DNA of 64,000 nt from Sipunculus nudus (GCA_026874595.1 CM049318.1:61848250-61912249); one strand, 5' to 3'; numbered from the stretch's first letter, positions 1 through 14,526 are shown. Notes: a model not told the origin generated them from the letters alone. Numbers and translations: made by a program.

Positions 1-1270
1 TCACCAATCACTCTGAAACTTATAGATATAGTGTAAGATCGGTTCTCCTCGAAGCCTATTGTTTTTGGTCCTGGTCGGTCAGAGGTCAAGGTCAGTGTCA
101 CCGAAAAACCTAAAATTTTTATTTTCTTTATATCTTCGTCAATAATAATTGTAGCCGCATAATCTGTAGCTCATTTTATTCCTCTTTATGTTAGCTTTCC
201 AAGTGCTAGCAAATTTTTCCGGTCAATGGTTACCATGGTAATGTTTTTTTGGGGGAAAATCAGAAAATTCGAAAATATCACTCCAAATTTCTCATTTTTT
301 TAGTTAGAGAGGTCTAGTTTTTTGCATTGTGTAGCATTTAATATGCTCTATGGAAAATTAATGGAAGTCTCGCAAAATCTCGTGCCATTTGTCGTCAAAT
401 GAGACTTTTCGAGATTTCATTAAATACGATTTAGAGGTGGCAGTTTTACAGCTAAGGTTCTGAAAGTGACATATTTTCTGTTTTTCTGTATTATCTCGAA
501 CTTGTTTTTTCATTTTTCGAAAATAGCCACCAGGGGGCGTGGTACCGGGAACACTACAACTTTTCATTTTTCTGCAATATCTAAAAAAATATTAAGCATA
601 TAACAAATTTTTTTGTCCCATCTTAAACTAGGATCTTTGCCTTATTCCTTTGTACATATAGGCTTGTTCCGCCGTTACCATGGTTACCAAATTTTAGGGT
701 AAAACTTGACAATCTGAAAACATGATGTTTTTGGTTTTTATCTCTGTTAATATTTATGCTACAAGGGTGAAGTTTTTTGCATAAGGCAGCATTCCCTTTG
801 TTCTAAGTCATTCAATTGCAAATCTCGTCAAATCTCGCTCAGTTTATCGTCAAACAAAAAATTACGAGATTTTAAACAAATATCTGTATCTCGGCTATTT
901 TAATGCTACAAGGGTCTAGTTTTTATTGTTCTAGGATTTTTTAGGAGATTAAAGTGACACAAGTGAATATCTCGTCAAATCTCGCACCATTTGTCGTCAA
1001 ACGAGATCAGAGGACCATTTAAACAAATGCCTATAATGCTGTCATTTTTTACACTACAGACATATAGTTTTCAGCATGTGACAGCGTCTGACACTCTCAG
1101 TCATATAATGTGATTATATAGCAATTCCTGTCAAATCTCGCCTCGTTTTTTATCAAATGATGAAGATAAATCCAATTGCCGTGAGCACAAGTGGCTTCAG
1201 GGTTGACCGGTAAGTGCCGGCAAGGCCATTACAGTTGCAAGTTTGCGTGCGCGGTCGTCTATGAATTTCA
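1..1270 (+). repeat. Dispersed repeat A, copy 1 (left end cut by window)
   Basis: Non-coding repeat that aligns in the same orientation with 45,790-47,225. Both copies begin with the 'caccaatc.ctctgaaac.tatagat' block, followed by AGGTCAAGGTCA, a CCATGG-centred palindrome at 229-242 and again at 674-687, a CTCF-like motif TAGCCACCAGGGGGCGTGG at 524-542, and 'aatctcgtc' stretches. Homology ends near 1,260 at the 'gccgtgagcacaagtggc' block, which also ends the second copy. Short ORFs here, including a minus-strand one at 1,153-1,356, lie in repeat sequence and are not supported as genes. The left border is not visible. Confidence 0.8.
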
Positions 1271-1477
1271 CAAAGCAGCATTGAACAGAGGACAAAAGCC
1301 GCTAAATTTGAATTGAACACACCTGTTATTTTCATTGTGTCCCCTTGTGCGGCCACTTGTGTTGCCAGGAACCACTGGCAAATCTTTCAAACCAGGGACG
1401 GATCCCTGATTTTGTAGTTGGGTGTGTCAAAATAGGGGCGGATCCCTGGTTTAGCAGTTGGGGGGCAGGGGTTTAAT

Positions 1478-1905
1478 TTTAATTATACATTTAATATTTA
1501 TAATAAAAAATAAAATATTTCGAAACTTATTTTTTTCCGTTTAGAAATAAGCCGCCAGATGGCGCTGCAGCAATCATTATTGTGCCATATCACCAAAACT
1601 ATACACACTGTCACAACATTGATTGCAGCATCTGATACTAGATTTATTGCGTTTATCCATCTGGGGACTCTGTCACATTCTGCAGGGGTTAGATTTAATT
1701 ATACATCAAATATATATAATAAAAAAAATATCTGGGAACTTATTTTTTTTCCTTTTAGAAAATAGCCGCCAGATGGCGCTGCAGCAATCATTATTGTGCC
1801 ATATATCCAAAACTATAGACAGTGTCACAACATTGATTGCAGCATCTGAAGCTAGATTTAATACGATTACTCTCGTGGGGACTCTGTCATATTCTTCCAT
1901 TACCA
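1478..1905 (+). repeat. Tandem duplication, two 214-bp units
   Basis: Two adjacent direct copies, offset by 214 bp (GCCGCCAGATGGCGCTG begins at 1,551 and again at 1,765). Each unit has an AT-rich head ending in a T-run and 'tttagaaa', then the CTCF-like core, then 'cagcaatcattattgtgccatat' and 'actgtcacaacattgattgcagcatctga'. The second unit ends near an ATTACCATGGTGAC palindrome at 1,899-1,912. It sits between repeats A and B. The three overlapping short ORFs across it on both strands come from the duplication. Confidence 0.8.
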
Positions 1906-2029
1906 TGGTGACCTAATATACATTACAATTAAATTCTTCTTATTCTTGAAATTCAAAATATGGAGTTTTATTCTAATAGACTGTTTTCCATTCTCCATGA
2001 CAGGAGTACATGGCCTTCACATGGAGTTT

Positions 2030-5000
2030 TTTTCCCGTCTGTCTGTCTGTTTGTCTGTCTACTCTTTTGCGACTTTTAAAAATCAGCATAACCACACAAA
2101 ATTGTGCTTCTGTTTACGCCATTATTCGGGTACTTCATTTGACTAGTTCCAAATGTAAACTGCATGCCTGCTGAATGTTTCTCCTAGTCTGACTTTCTTA
2201 TTTCCGCTTCCGGCAAGTGTTCGACCTCTGGTCGTCTAGTCTGTTTGTCTGTCTGTTTGTTTGTTTGTCTGCACTCTCCTGGCCACAATTTTGCCACAAT
2301 CACCTTAAAACTTTCAGAGATGATGGAGAATTAAATTTCTAGGTGCCCTATTGTTTTTGGTTAAAATAGGTCAAAGGTCAAGGTCAAGGTCGTCAAAAAT
2401 TCTCAAAACGTTTTTTTCTTCATATCTTTGTGACTATTAGTCGTATCTACTTCAACAATAGCTCATTTTAATCGTCATTCCAAGGCCTGTCATCTGGTGT
2501 GTAGCTGACTCAAATTTGCCGTAACCATGGTTACAAATTTTTGGGGAAAAGTCATGATATTCGAATATAAGGGGTCTTATTTTTCTAACTTTGTCAGTTT
2601 TAAAGCTAGTGTGATCTAGTTTTTTGCATCAGGTAGCATTCAACTAGTACTACAAGATTTTATAACAAGTATTGCAGTGTCTCGTAAAATAACTCGTGAA
2701 TAGAGATATTTCAAGATTTCATTCATCTTGCGCCAAAGGCCACATTATTGCAGGAATCTTTCTGAAACTGACATATTATAAGTCCTACACTAGTATCTCG
2801 AAATAGTTTTTTCATTTTTTTAATAGGGCCGCTAGGGGGCGCTGGATGCGAACCTCCCGAACATATCATATTTTGGCCATATCTCCAAAATTATAAGCCT
2901 CAATTACATAAACTATAGCTTATTTTCTTTCTCTGAGTTTTCTCCATAACCTAGTGTAGTCATCTGATCACAATTTTGTGACACTTTGTCAGTGTGTCTG
3001 TCTGTTTGTCAGTTGTCCTCAAATTCGCCTGCTTGCTCTTGCGTCTCACATATAGTATTCTAAAGGGCACAGTTTTGAAAGAATCCTTTTGAAACTATTA
3101 CATCTTAAGTCTTACACTAATATCTCGAAACCAATTTTTCATTTTCCGGATATGGCCGCTAGGGGGCGCTGAACTCGAACCTCTCCCAACATATCATGCT
3201 TTGGCAATATCTTCAAAACTATAAACCTCAGTTACATAAACTGTAGCTTTTTTCTTCCTTTGAGTCTTCTCCATAACCTGGAGTAGTCATCTGGACTCAA
3301 TTTTGAGTCACTTTGTCAGTGTTTTCGTCTGTTTGTCAGTTGTCCTCAAATTCGCCTGCTTGTTGGCTCTTGTGTCTCACATATAGCATTCTGTAGGCCA
3401 CAGTTTTGACGGAATCCTTTTGAAACTATTACATCTTATGTCTTAAACTAATATCTAGAAATAAATTTTTTCATTTTCCGGATATGGCCAATATTGGGCG
3501 CTGCACACGACCCTCACACACATACCATTGTATTGGCCATATCTCTACACCCAAAGCCTCAGTTACATAAACTATAGCTTATTTTCTTCCTTTGAGTCTT
3601 CTCCATAACCTGATTAAGGCATCTGGTTTCAATCTTCTGTCACTTTGTCAGTGTGTCCATCTGTTTGTCCGTTATCCTCAAAGTCGCCTGCTTGCTAGTT
3701 CTTACGCCTTACATATAGCATTCTACAGGCCACAGCTTTGACGGAATCCTTTTGAAACTGGGACATCTCATGGTATACACTAATAATACAAAACGCATTT
3801 GTCGTCTTCGGAATATGTCTGCTAGAGGGCGCTACAGTCGAGCCTCCCTAGTATATCATTAATTCGCCATACCTCCAAAATTATAAATCTAAATTACATA
3901 AATTATAACTCATTTCTTCCTTTGAATCTTCTCAATCACCAGGTTATGTCATCTGGTGTCAATCTTGTCTCACAAAGTCAGTATGTCTGTCTGTTCGTCT
4001 TTTGTTGTCAGCTTTGTCTGCTTGCCTGTTCTTTTGTCTCATATGTCATTCTACGGGCCACATATTCTCAGCAATGTCCCTGAGAGTCATTCCATTAATA
4101 GAAAACCGACAATATGTTCTGTCTGTCCGTCTGTGTTTCACTTCCAATTTCCGGCAAGCGTTCGACCTATGGTCGTCTAGTCTGTTTGTCTGTCTGTTTG
4201 TTTGTTTGTCACCACTCTCCTGGCCACAATTTTGCCACAATAACCTTGAAACTTACAGGGATGTTCGAAAACATAATTTCTAGGTGCCCTATTGTTTTTG
4301 GTTAAAATAGGTCAAAGGTCAAGGTCAAGGTCGTCAAAACTTCTCAAAACGGTTTTTTCTTCATATCTTTGTGACTATTAGTCGAATCTACTTCAACAAT
4401 AGCTCATTTTAATCGTCATTCCAAGGCCTGTCATCTGGTGTGTAGCTGACTCAAATTTGCCGTAACCATGGTTACAAATTTTGGGGGAAAAGTCAGGATA
4501 TTCGAAAATAAGGGATCTTATTATTCTAACTTTGTCAGTTTTAAAGCTAGAGTGATCTAGTTTTTTGCATCAGGTAGCATTCAACTAGTACTACAAGATT
4601 TTATTACAAGTCTTGCAGTATCTCGTAAAATATCTCGTGAATAGATATATTTCGAGATTTCATTCATCTTGCGCCAAAGGCCACATTATTGCAGGAATCT
4701 TTTTGAAACTGACATATTATAAGTCCTAAACTAGTATCTCGAAATTGTTTTTTCATTTTTTGAATATGGCTCCTAGGGGGCGCTGGACACAACCCTCACA
4801 CAGATATCATTACATTGGCCATATCTCTAAAACCCAAAGCCTCAATTACATAAACTATAGCTTATTTTTTCCCTCTGAGTCTTCTCCATAAACTGATAAT
4901 GTCATCTGGTCTCAATGTTGTGTCACTTTTTCATTGTGTCCGTCTGTTTGTCAGTTGTCCTCAATTTCGCCTGCTTGCTCTTGCGTCTCACATATAGCAT

Positions 5001-5892
5001 TCTACAGGCCACAGTTTTGAAAGTTTCCTTTTGAAACTATTACATCTTAAGTCTTACACTAATATCTCGAAACCAATTTTTCATTTTCCGGATATGGCCG
5101 CTAGGGGGCGCTGAACTCGAACCTCTCCCAACATATCATGCTTTGGCAATATCTCCAAAACTATAAACCTCAGTTACATAGACTGTAGCTTTTTTCTTCC
5201 TTTGAGTTGTCTCCATAATCTGGAGTAGTCATCTGGACTCAATCTTGAGTCACTTTGTCAGTGTGTCCGTCTGTTTGTCAGTTGTCCTCAAATTCGCCTT
5301 CTTGCTGGTTCTTGATTGTTTGTCACCACTCTCCTGGCCACAATTTTGCCACAATAACCTTGAAACTTACAGGGATGATAAAAAAAGAAAATTTCTAGGT
5401 GCCCTATCGTTTTTGGTTAATATAGGTGAAAGGTCAAGGTCAAGGTGATCAAACCTTCTTAAAACGGTTTTTTCTCCATATCTGTGTGACTTTCAGTCGT
5501 ATCTACTTCAACAATAGCTCATTTTAATTGTCATTCCAAGGCCTGTCATCTGGTGTGTAGCTGACTCAAATTTGCCGTAACCATGGTTACAAATTTTGGG
5601 GGAAAAGTCAGGATATTCGAAAATAAGGGGTCTTATTTTTCTAACTTTGTTAGTTTTAAAGCTAGAGTGATCTAGTTTTTTGCATCAGGTAGCATTTAAC
5701 TAGTACTACAAGATTTTATTACAAGTCTTGCAGTATCTCGTAAAATATCTCGTGAATAGAGATATTTCGAGATTTCATTCATCTTGCGCCAAAGGCCACA
5801 TTATTGCAAGAATCTTTTTGAAACTGACATATCATAAGTCCTAAACTAGTATCTCGAAATTTTTTTTTTCATTTTTTGAATATGACTCCTAG
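2030..5892 (+). repeat. Complex repeat array B, left copy
   Basis: Array of two module types. The long module (2,205-2,880, 4,140-4,790 and 5,315-5,892) starts with 'ttccggcaag.gttcgacct.tggtcgtctag' and TCTG/TTTG tracts (the third lacks this start), then AGGTCAAAGGTCAAGGTC, GTAACCATGGTTAC and 'tatctcg' stretches. The short module (2,880-4,130 and 4,800-5,310) has a period of about 330 bp; 'tctccataac' recurs at 2,941, 3,268, 3,600 and, degenerate, 3,930. Each module ends with a CTCF-like block such as TGGCCGCTAGGGGGCGCTG (2,827, 3,153, 5,095). The third long module stops abruptly at 5,892. No coding sequence is supported: the short ORFs come from TCTG tracts. Confidence 0.85.
2827..2844 (+). 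promoter_or_regulatory. CTCF-like motif in a repeat B module (example site)
   Basis: GGCCGCTAGGGGGCGCTG closely resembles the vertebrate CTCF core (CCACCAGGGGGCGC type). Equivalent sites in this array are at 3,153-3,171, 3,816-3,834, 4,767-4,785 and 5,095-5,113; a decayed one is at 3,485-3,503. The match is by eye to a known consensus. Binding and function are inference. Confidence 0.35.
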
Positions 5893-5899
5893 TTTGTAT

Positions 5900-5985
5900 T
5901 TCCTCCGATACCACCGTACGGATTGTCTTGATTTTCAACATGCATATGTTCCGGGTTTGTCCGAAGAGATTCCGCCCCCTTTTTT
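5900..5985 (+). repeat. Short dispersed repeat F, copy 1
   Basis: The block 'cctccgataccaccgtacggatt' followed by 'gtttgtccgaagagatt' matches 10,536-10,675 in the same orientation, where a long (TA)n array has expanded inside it. It begins exactly where repeat B is cut off, so it probably belongs to whatever inserted at 5,892. Family unknown. Confidence 0.55.
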
Positions 5986-7119
5986 TGCAATATATGCGTA
6001 TTACATGCTTAATTAAAAATTAAAACATGTCTCCCTGCAGGCGCCTCCTTTTCTTTGTATCTTCGGGCCTGCTAACCTAAAGGCCATAGAGTGCGTGATG
6101 CCTGGACAGAGATTATCTGCGGGGGCCCTATCTGGGGTTTTAGTGCATTTCGAGGTGACTTGCCCGAAATAATCCCCTTCTCAAAAGGGAGATCTTTGAA
6201 AGAATTGTTTGGAAGGCCTTCCTGTGACGGAGGGGGGGGGGGGGGGGGGGTTGGCACGAAGAGGGCTTCTTCCTGCGACCTCCTTACATGACCTGATATG
6301 CTTGAGTTCACATGTACCGGGTCCAGGGCCTGGCGTGAAATCAGGGTCTTTGACAAATAAGCGAGTATTACACGACTAAAATCGTGTCGCACGGTCTCAC
6401 ACACCAGCGTTTTTCATATGCGATTAACGGGCGGCAACACATGACACATACATGCGTCAAACAGGTGACGATACGTCGTTTTGTCCTTTCTGATCAAGAT
6501 GGGTGCCTGTAGACCTAAATGATATTTCAGTCAAAAATAACAAATAATTATGTTTTAATTAAATGTATGTGAAATAGGACCCCCCCCCCCCCTCAGCGCT
6601 CACAAAAAGAAATGTCCTGGCGCCCGTGCTTAACGCTTTAATATGCTTCCATATTAAATGTCACTTTTTATCGCATCAAATTCATTGTTGCAATTTTTCA
6701 GGGATACAGTAAGATGCATGTTGAGTGTTATAGACATGATAATGCTTCCTTACAATAATACCGCTTCAATGAACTTTAAATCTAATATTTTGGTAATGGA
6801 CATGAGGGCTTCACCAATTTCTCGTCATAAAGTGGAATCCCCTCTGCGTTTAACGCATGCGTTCAACGCTAAGTTCGAGCAGCGCTCAACGTCTGCGATA
6901 AACGCATGATAGGATGCGATTAACGTTGGAATGTGTCACCAGCTTTTTACACGCTGCGATGTTGTCGCATAGGACAGTTGCAAAAAAATCGGAGGACAAC
7001 TTTAATTAGCAATGTTCAACAAAATATATATTCATATAAAAAAAAATTTTAACACATCAACTTCTCTGAAAAATTCTCTGGCCAATCTCTTGCTTTCAGT
7101 AAGATTATTATGCATAACA
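5986..7119. other. Stretch without recognised gene; holds homopolymer runs
   Basis: A run of 19 G at 6,232-6,250 and 13 C at 6,580-6,592 stand out. Around 6,845-6,900 there are several 'aacgc/gcgtt' inverted words. The ORFs at 6,072-6,404 (minus) and 6,091-6,291 (plus) run through the G-tract and translate it as Pro or Gly runs. They have no recognisable domain. Confidence 0.6.
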
Positions 7120-7835
7120 CCATACATAAGGTAATCGTGCAAAATAACGGACCCATCTTACATGGTCTCACAAAAAAGTGTGACCACATTTCAATGAAAA
7201 AACTGTTTCATGTAAAAGTTGAAGATCCGGCGCATCTAATGATACAAATTTTTGTATGTTTGATATAAATATATTTTGCTACATACTGTCGAAAAAGGGT
7301 AGTTAGCTTAAAATACCCAAAATGACGTCGTGTCAAAGACGTTCTCAGCCGACGTCATGAATCCACAGTACTGTACGTGCATACCATGTTAAACAAAAGG
7401 ATGATGTCTAACAAGATTTACAGTCAATATATCTTTTTATGCATAGATAGAGAGTCAATTTTACCTCTTAATATCCATATTTCCCAAGATTTAATAAAAG
7501 TTGACGACGTCGTGCCGCCAAAAACATAAACGTGCAACTGTCGTCTGTGAATGTATTCGACTGATCACGTTAACTCTTGCTCTATTCAGCTTTGCCTCTA
7601 TGTACGTTTTATATGTCAAATAAATATAAATTGTGTAATAAACAGTCATTTTTGTGGACAGAATATAAAGACTACATTTTAGACATGTCATTCATCTTAT
7701 TTATTTTTTTTTGTCCTGTTAGACTACTTTATGTAAGGACAATCAGATGGGAACATCCCCTCCCCACGAGTAACAGACCGGTAACCCTTAAAATCGAGAC
7801 GTACGTGGGAGAAACACGGGACCATGTTGGGCATA
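7120..7835 (+). repeat. Left inverted arm of the fold-back element
   Basis: Contains 'ggtaatcgtgcaaaataacg', 'gacgtcgtgtcaaagacgtt', 'gttgacgacgtcgtgccgcc' and 'gggagaaacacggg', all found reverse-complemented at 10,010-10,480. A single 'gtgtgaccacat' half-site already appears here. It has an extra internal segment of about 230 bp. Confidence 0.7.
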
Positions 7836-7844
7836 TCATCCACA

Positions 7845-8540
7845 TGTGACCACATTTTATAATATTATATATTTATTACAAACTTATATGGCTGGTCAAA
7901 ATGTGGTCACACCTTATTTTTGTTAATATTAATTGTAAAAAATGTGGTCACACCATGTGACCACATTTTATAATATATTATATATATATCTATATCTATA
8001 TATATATATTTATATATATATATATATATATATATAATACAAACTTATATGGCCGGTCAAAATGTGGTCACACCTTATTTTTGTCAATAATCTTTGCCGA
8101 AAAATGTGGTCACACCATATGTGACCACATTTTATAATATTCTATATATAATACAAACTTATATGGCTGGTCAAGTGAAATGTGGTCACAACTTATTTTT
8201 GGCAAAATTATACAAACTTATATGGCTGGTCAAAGTGTGGTCACACCTTATTTTTGTTAATATTTATTGGTATTAAATGTGGTCACGCCATATGTGACCA
8301 TATTTTATAATATTATTTATATAATACAAACATACATGGCAGTTCAAATAAAATGTGGTCACACCTTATTTTGGTCAATATTTATTGTAAAATAAATATC
8401 ATATGTGACCACATTCTAAAAATTATATATTTATTACAAACTTATATGGCTTGTCAAATAAAATGTGGCCACACCTACTTTTTGTTAATATTTATTGTAA
8501 AAAATGTGGTCACACCATATGACCACATTTTATAATATAT

Positions 8541-8597
<57 letters not shown>

Positions 8598-9419
8598 CAA
8601 ACTTATATGGCTGGTCAAATAAAATGTGGTCTCAACTTATTTTTGTTAATATTTATTGGTAAAAAAAGTGGTCACACCTTATGTGACCACATTTTATAAT
8701 ATTCTATATATAATACAAACTTATATGGCTGGTCAAATAAAATGTGGTCACACCTTATTTTTGTCAATATTTATTGTGAAAAATGTGGTCACACCATCTG
8801 TGACAACATTTTACAATATTATATATATAATACAAACTTATTAGGCTGGTCAAATAAAATGTGGTCACTCCTTATTTTTGTCAATATTCTTTGGTGAATA
8901 TTTATTGTAAAAAATGTGGTCACACCATGTGACCACATTTTATAATATATTAAATATATATATATATAATACAAACTTATATGGCTGGTCAAATAAAATG
9001 TGGTCACACCTTATTTTTGTTAATATTTATTGGTAAAAAATGTGATCACACCTTATGTGACCACATTTTATAATATTCTATATATAATACAAACTTATAT
9101 GGCTCGTCAAATAAAATGTGGTCACACCTTATTTTTGTCAATATTTATTGTGAAAAATGTGGTCACACCATATGTGACAACATTTTATAATATTATCTAT
9201 ATAATACAAACATATTAGGCTGGTCAAATAAAATGTGGTCACACCTTATTTTTGTCAATATTCTTTGGTGAAAAATGTGATCACACCATATGTGACCACA
9301 TTCTATAATATTCTATATATAATACAAACTTATATGGCTGGCCAAGTAAAATGTGGTCACAACTTATTATTGGCAAAATTTATTTTTAAAAATGTGGTCA
9401 CACCATACGTGACCACATT

Positions 9420-9473
<54 letters not shown>

Positions 9474-9775
9474 AACTTATATGGCTGGTCAAAGTTTGGT
9501 CACACCTTATTTTTGTCAATATTTATGGGTTAAAAATGTGGTCACACCATATGTGACCACATTTTATAATATTCTATATATAATACAAACTTATATGGCT
9601 GGTCAAATAAAATGTGGTCACAACTTATTTTTGGCAAAATTTATTTTAAAAAATGTGGTCACACCATATGTGACCAGATTTTATAATATTATTTATATAA
9701 TACAAAATTATATGGCTGGTCTAATGAAAGGTGTTCACACTTTTTTATTGGTAAAAAATATGGCCTTGGTTTGAA
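7845..9775 (+). repeat. Tandem array of TGTGGTCACA palindrome units
   Basis: About 15 units of roughly 60-160 bp, marked by 'tatatggctggtcaaa' (7,888 to 9,709). About 13 of the units carry an inverted repeat, TGTGGTCACA - CCATA - TGTGACCACA; in the best copies the arms extend to AAAATGTGGTCACA and TGTGACCACATTTT. (TA)n runs have expanded inside some units (7,971-8,037, 8,545-8,594, 9,425-9,470). The 179-codon ORF at 9,235-9,774 and its neighbours translate array units ('NVVTPYVTTFYNI' repeats). They are by-products of the repeat. Confidence 0.9.
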
Positions 9776-10009
9776 AAAAATTCAGGATTAAATTTAGAAA
9801 AAAATAAGGGATATGATGATGTAAGAATATATTTAAACGTGGTCACACCACCTTTTTTTACTATTTCTAACTACTATATGTGGTCACACAATTTATAAAA
9901 AAGAGATCACACCTTAATAATGTCATTAATTATAACTAATAAATGTTGTCACACTTCATAATTATTTTATTAAAAATAAGGATATTATTATGTTAGTATA
10001 ACAAAATAT
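9776..10009 (+). repeat. Decayed tail of the palindrome array
   Basis: Isolated remnants 'gtggtcacacc', 'gtggtcacaca' and 'tgtcacact' in AT-rich sequence, with the unit structure no longer readable. It connects the array to the right arm. Confidence 0.55.
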
Positions 10010-10480
10010 GTTGTAACATAATGCGGACAAACGTGTTTCTCCCGTGTCTCTCTTGATTTTAAGTGCATGACTTGTCACGTGACACTCGACATAAGTTTAC
10101 GTTCTGGCGGCAGGGCGTCGTCACCTTGAACGTACATCAAGTGAAATTTGGATAAAAAGATGTAAAAAAGTATAAACATATATGGGTAATATTATATATT
10201 GACTGTAAATTTTATAAGACATCATCTAAATGTTTAACATGGTATATATGTATATTACTGTGGATTAATGACGTCGGCTCAGAACGTCTTTGACACGACG
10301 TTATTTTCGACAGTTTGTAGCAAAATAAATATATAAATAACATACACAAATATGATATCATTAGATGCACCGGATCGTAAACTTTATCATGCAAAAAAAA
10401 GTTTAGTGAAATGTGGTCACACTTATTTGTGAGAGAGAGAAATATGGGTCCGTTATTTTGCACGATTACCATACATAAAA
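10010..10480 (-). repeat. Right inverted arm of the fold-back element
   Basis: Reverse complement of the left arm, diverged. It includes 'cgtgtttctcccgtgtctc', 'ggcggcagggcgtcgtcacc', 'aacgtctttgacacgacgtt' and 'cgttattttgcacgattacc'. It lacks the 230-bp segment of the left arm. The ORF at 10,212-10,472 lies inside the arm and has no supported function. Confidence 0.7.
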
Positions 10481-10535
10481 TGAATCTATATTATATCTCT
10501 CTGTATCTATATCAATAGCGTCACGTGATTTGTGT

Positions 10536-10582
10536 GATTTTCCGTATCCCCTCTGATACCACTCTACGGATTGCCGTGATTT

Positions 10583-10645
<63 letters not shown>

Positions 10646-10675
10646 TCCGTGTTTGTCCGAAGACATTGCATCAAA
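10536..10675 (+). repeat. Short dispersed repeat F, copy 2, split by (TA)n
   Basis: Direct copy of 5,900-5,985 in which (TA)n at 10,586-10,644 replaces the 'caacatgcatatgtt' part. It lies just outside the right arm of the fold-back element. Copy 1 lies more than 1 kb outside the left arm and is not inverted, so this is probably a separate family. Confidence 0.5.
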
Positions 10676-12088
10676 CTTTATTGTCCCACAGGACAGACTC
10701 GCCATCTTTTTCTTTTTTTTTCTCAACGGAACTTCACCATTAGTGTTAACCATTGGTGTACCGAAGAACACATATTTTACGTGAAGAAAAGTTATTCGAT
10801 TTAATACTAAAAGTTAAGACCACATGTCATAAAAAATAACTGCACCTATTCAGAAACCTCAAAGAGCGTCTAGGCCAAACAGTCATACGTTACCGATCGG
10901 GGCCGGCTGCATGCACAGCTATAGCCAGTCACATTTTACAATGCATGCAAAACCGTCTACCATGTCCACGAGGCCAGTCATAAAGTATTTTGAGTATAAT
11001 TTCACTGTTTCTATATGTGATATTATTATACGGATATTACTATCAGAAGAATATTCTGATATTATCGGATTCATTTTATGAAGAACAAGTGGGTTTGGGT
11101 GGGGTAAGAACTTTTTTTTGTAGGTTTTCACATGCAAGCCCCACCCTAACCCTTCCTGTCCACTCATACTACTGAATAGTGATCCTTTAAATGACCTGAG
11201 GTAATAATCAGTGGAATTAAATCACAACTTTTAAAAAAGTCGGACTTTGAAGTGGGGTTCCGAAGTGCATTACGGTTACATTATATAACCAAGACATTCA
11301 ACCATGAAAGACCATTTGATATCAAAACTAGCTGCTCGCCCCTAACCGTTCGTAGCACGGGTTATTGCTAGTTATTATTATTATTATTATTATTATTATG
11401 AATACTCTTACACATGAGGAAGTCAGTCATTTAATGTGATTTTTAAAATAAATGTTTATCCTCGATTTATTTACAACAAGAATTCTCAAGCATTTATCAG
11501 AAGTTTCATCTTAATTTGTTAATAATAATGATAATTCCTTTTCAGTTCTCTACATCAGTAGTGTCATACATACATTTTCAGGACATCATCAAATGCTGCG
11601 ACAAAACAGGTGAAGGTAATAGCTCGTCAGCTTTCTGCTATTGCTAGGATGTTCTTCTTGGAGTACGGTCATATAAATCAGAACAAAAACGATCCGTCAA
11701 ATAAGACAGAACACAATACTATATAGAGCGACTGTGTCTCATGACGTCCCAAGAACGTGACAGAGAAAGAACTGTATACAGTAATGTCTGTATTTAAAGA
11801 CGGACTCTGGCTCTGAGCTAGTGGAGTTATACACAAAGATATACTCGATCAAAATGTACTCAACATTTATTATGAATCTTTTCATAAACTGTATACGTCA
11901 TTTGAAGCTTCCTATATATGTACTTTGAAACACGGGCCTACAGGTATACAATTTGCTTGAAAGATCAGCAGATACAAAGTTATGCTATCCACACATTTAT
12001 TTGGTTTCCCTGCAGAAGCAAAAGTGGACACTTCCCAAATGCATAATTTATTGATGTAAGCTATTTTAGATAGTGATGTAAGTAGTAA

Positions 12089-12089
<1 letters not shown>
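10676..12089. other. No recognised gene
   Basis: A (TTA)n microsatellite is at 11,371-11,400. The rest is AT-rich sequence. The short ORFs at 10,919-11,175 have no family signature. Confidence 0.5.
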
Positions 12090-12136
<47 letters not shown>

Positions 12137-12333
12137 CTGAAAGAGTTTGGTTGCCATTCCAGGAACAAAGTGCACGAAACATATAGCAGAGTTGCAATAA
12201 TTTAATAAAATCCATCAATGCATAACTGTCACTACCCGCAGGTTTCGTGCTTACTTCATGGCACTCATCAGGTGCCTCAGTTTTTGTTGGTTTGTGTTTG
12301 CTCATGTTTGGGTGCTTGTGTGAGATATATATA

Positions 12334-12390
<57 letters not shown>
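12090..12390. repeat. Two (TA)n arrays around a 190-bp spacer
   Basis: (AT)n at 12,090-12,134 and 12,325-12,390 (the second interrupted by one C) flank a non-repetitive spacer. ORFs of IYIYIY type on both strands are translations of the arrays. The spacer contains 'ggcactcatcaggtgcctca', a short imperfect palindrome. Confidence 0.9.
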
Positions 12391-14460
<2,070 letters not shown>

Positions 14461-14462
14461 TT

Positions 14463-14522
<60 letters not shown>
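14461..14522. repeat. (TA)n microsatellite
   Basis: TA run with one AAA interruption. The ORF at 14,433-14,693 runs through it and is not a gene. Confidence 0.95.

Positions 14523-14526
<4 letters not shown>

Larger units (their letters stand above)
7120..10480. mobile_element. Putative fold-back element with palindromic central array
   Basis: Two diverged arms in inverted orientation flank a tandem array. Left arm blocks 7,127-7,430, 7,495-7,560 and 7,793-7,830 match, in order and reverse-complemented, 10,180-10,475, 10,080-10,150 and 10,020-10,062. The outermost shared block is 'ggtaatcgtgcaaaataacg'. A ~230-bp stretch at 7,560-7,790 is present only on the left. No transposase ORF is visible, so the element would be non-autonomous. 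Known fold-back elements and molluscan Helitron-like elements also carry internal tandem arrays. The class is not settled and no target duplication was identified. Confidence 0.6.

Noticed and set aside
1153-1356. Possible small secreted Cys-containing peptide, minus strand
   Set aside because: It lies in repeat A; the second copy (47,100-47,225) does not keep the frame.
9235-9774. 179-codon ORF in the palindrome array
   Set aside because: It translates array units and a TA run (VVTPYVTTFYNI and IYIYIY repeats); neighbouring units give the same peptide in other frames.
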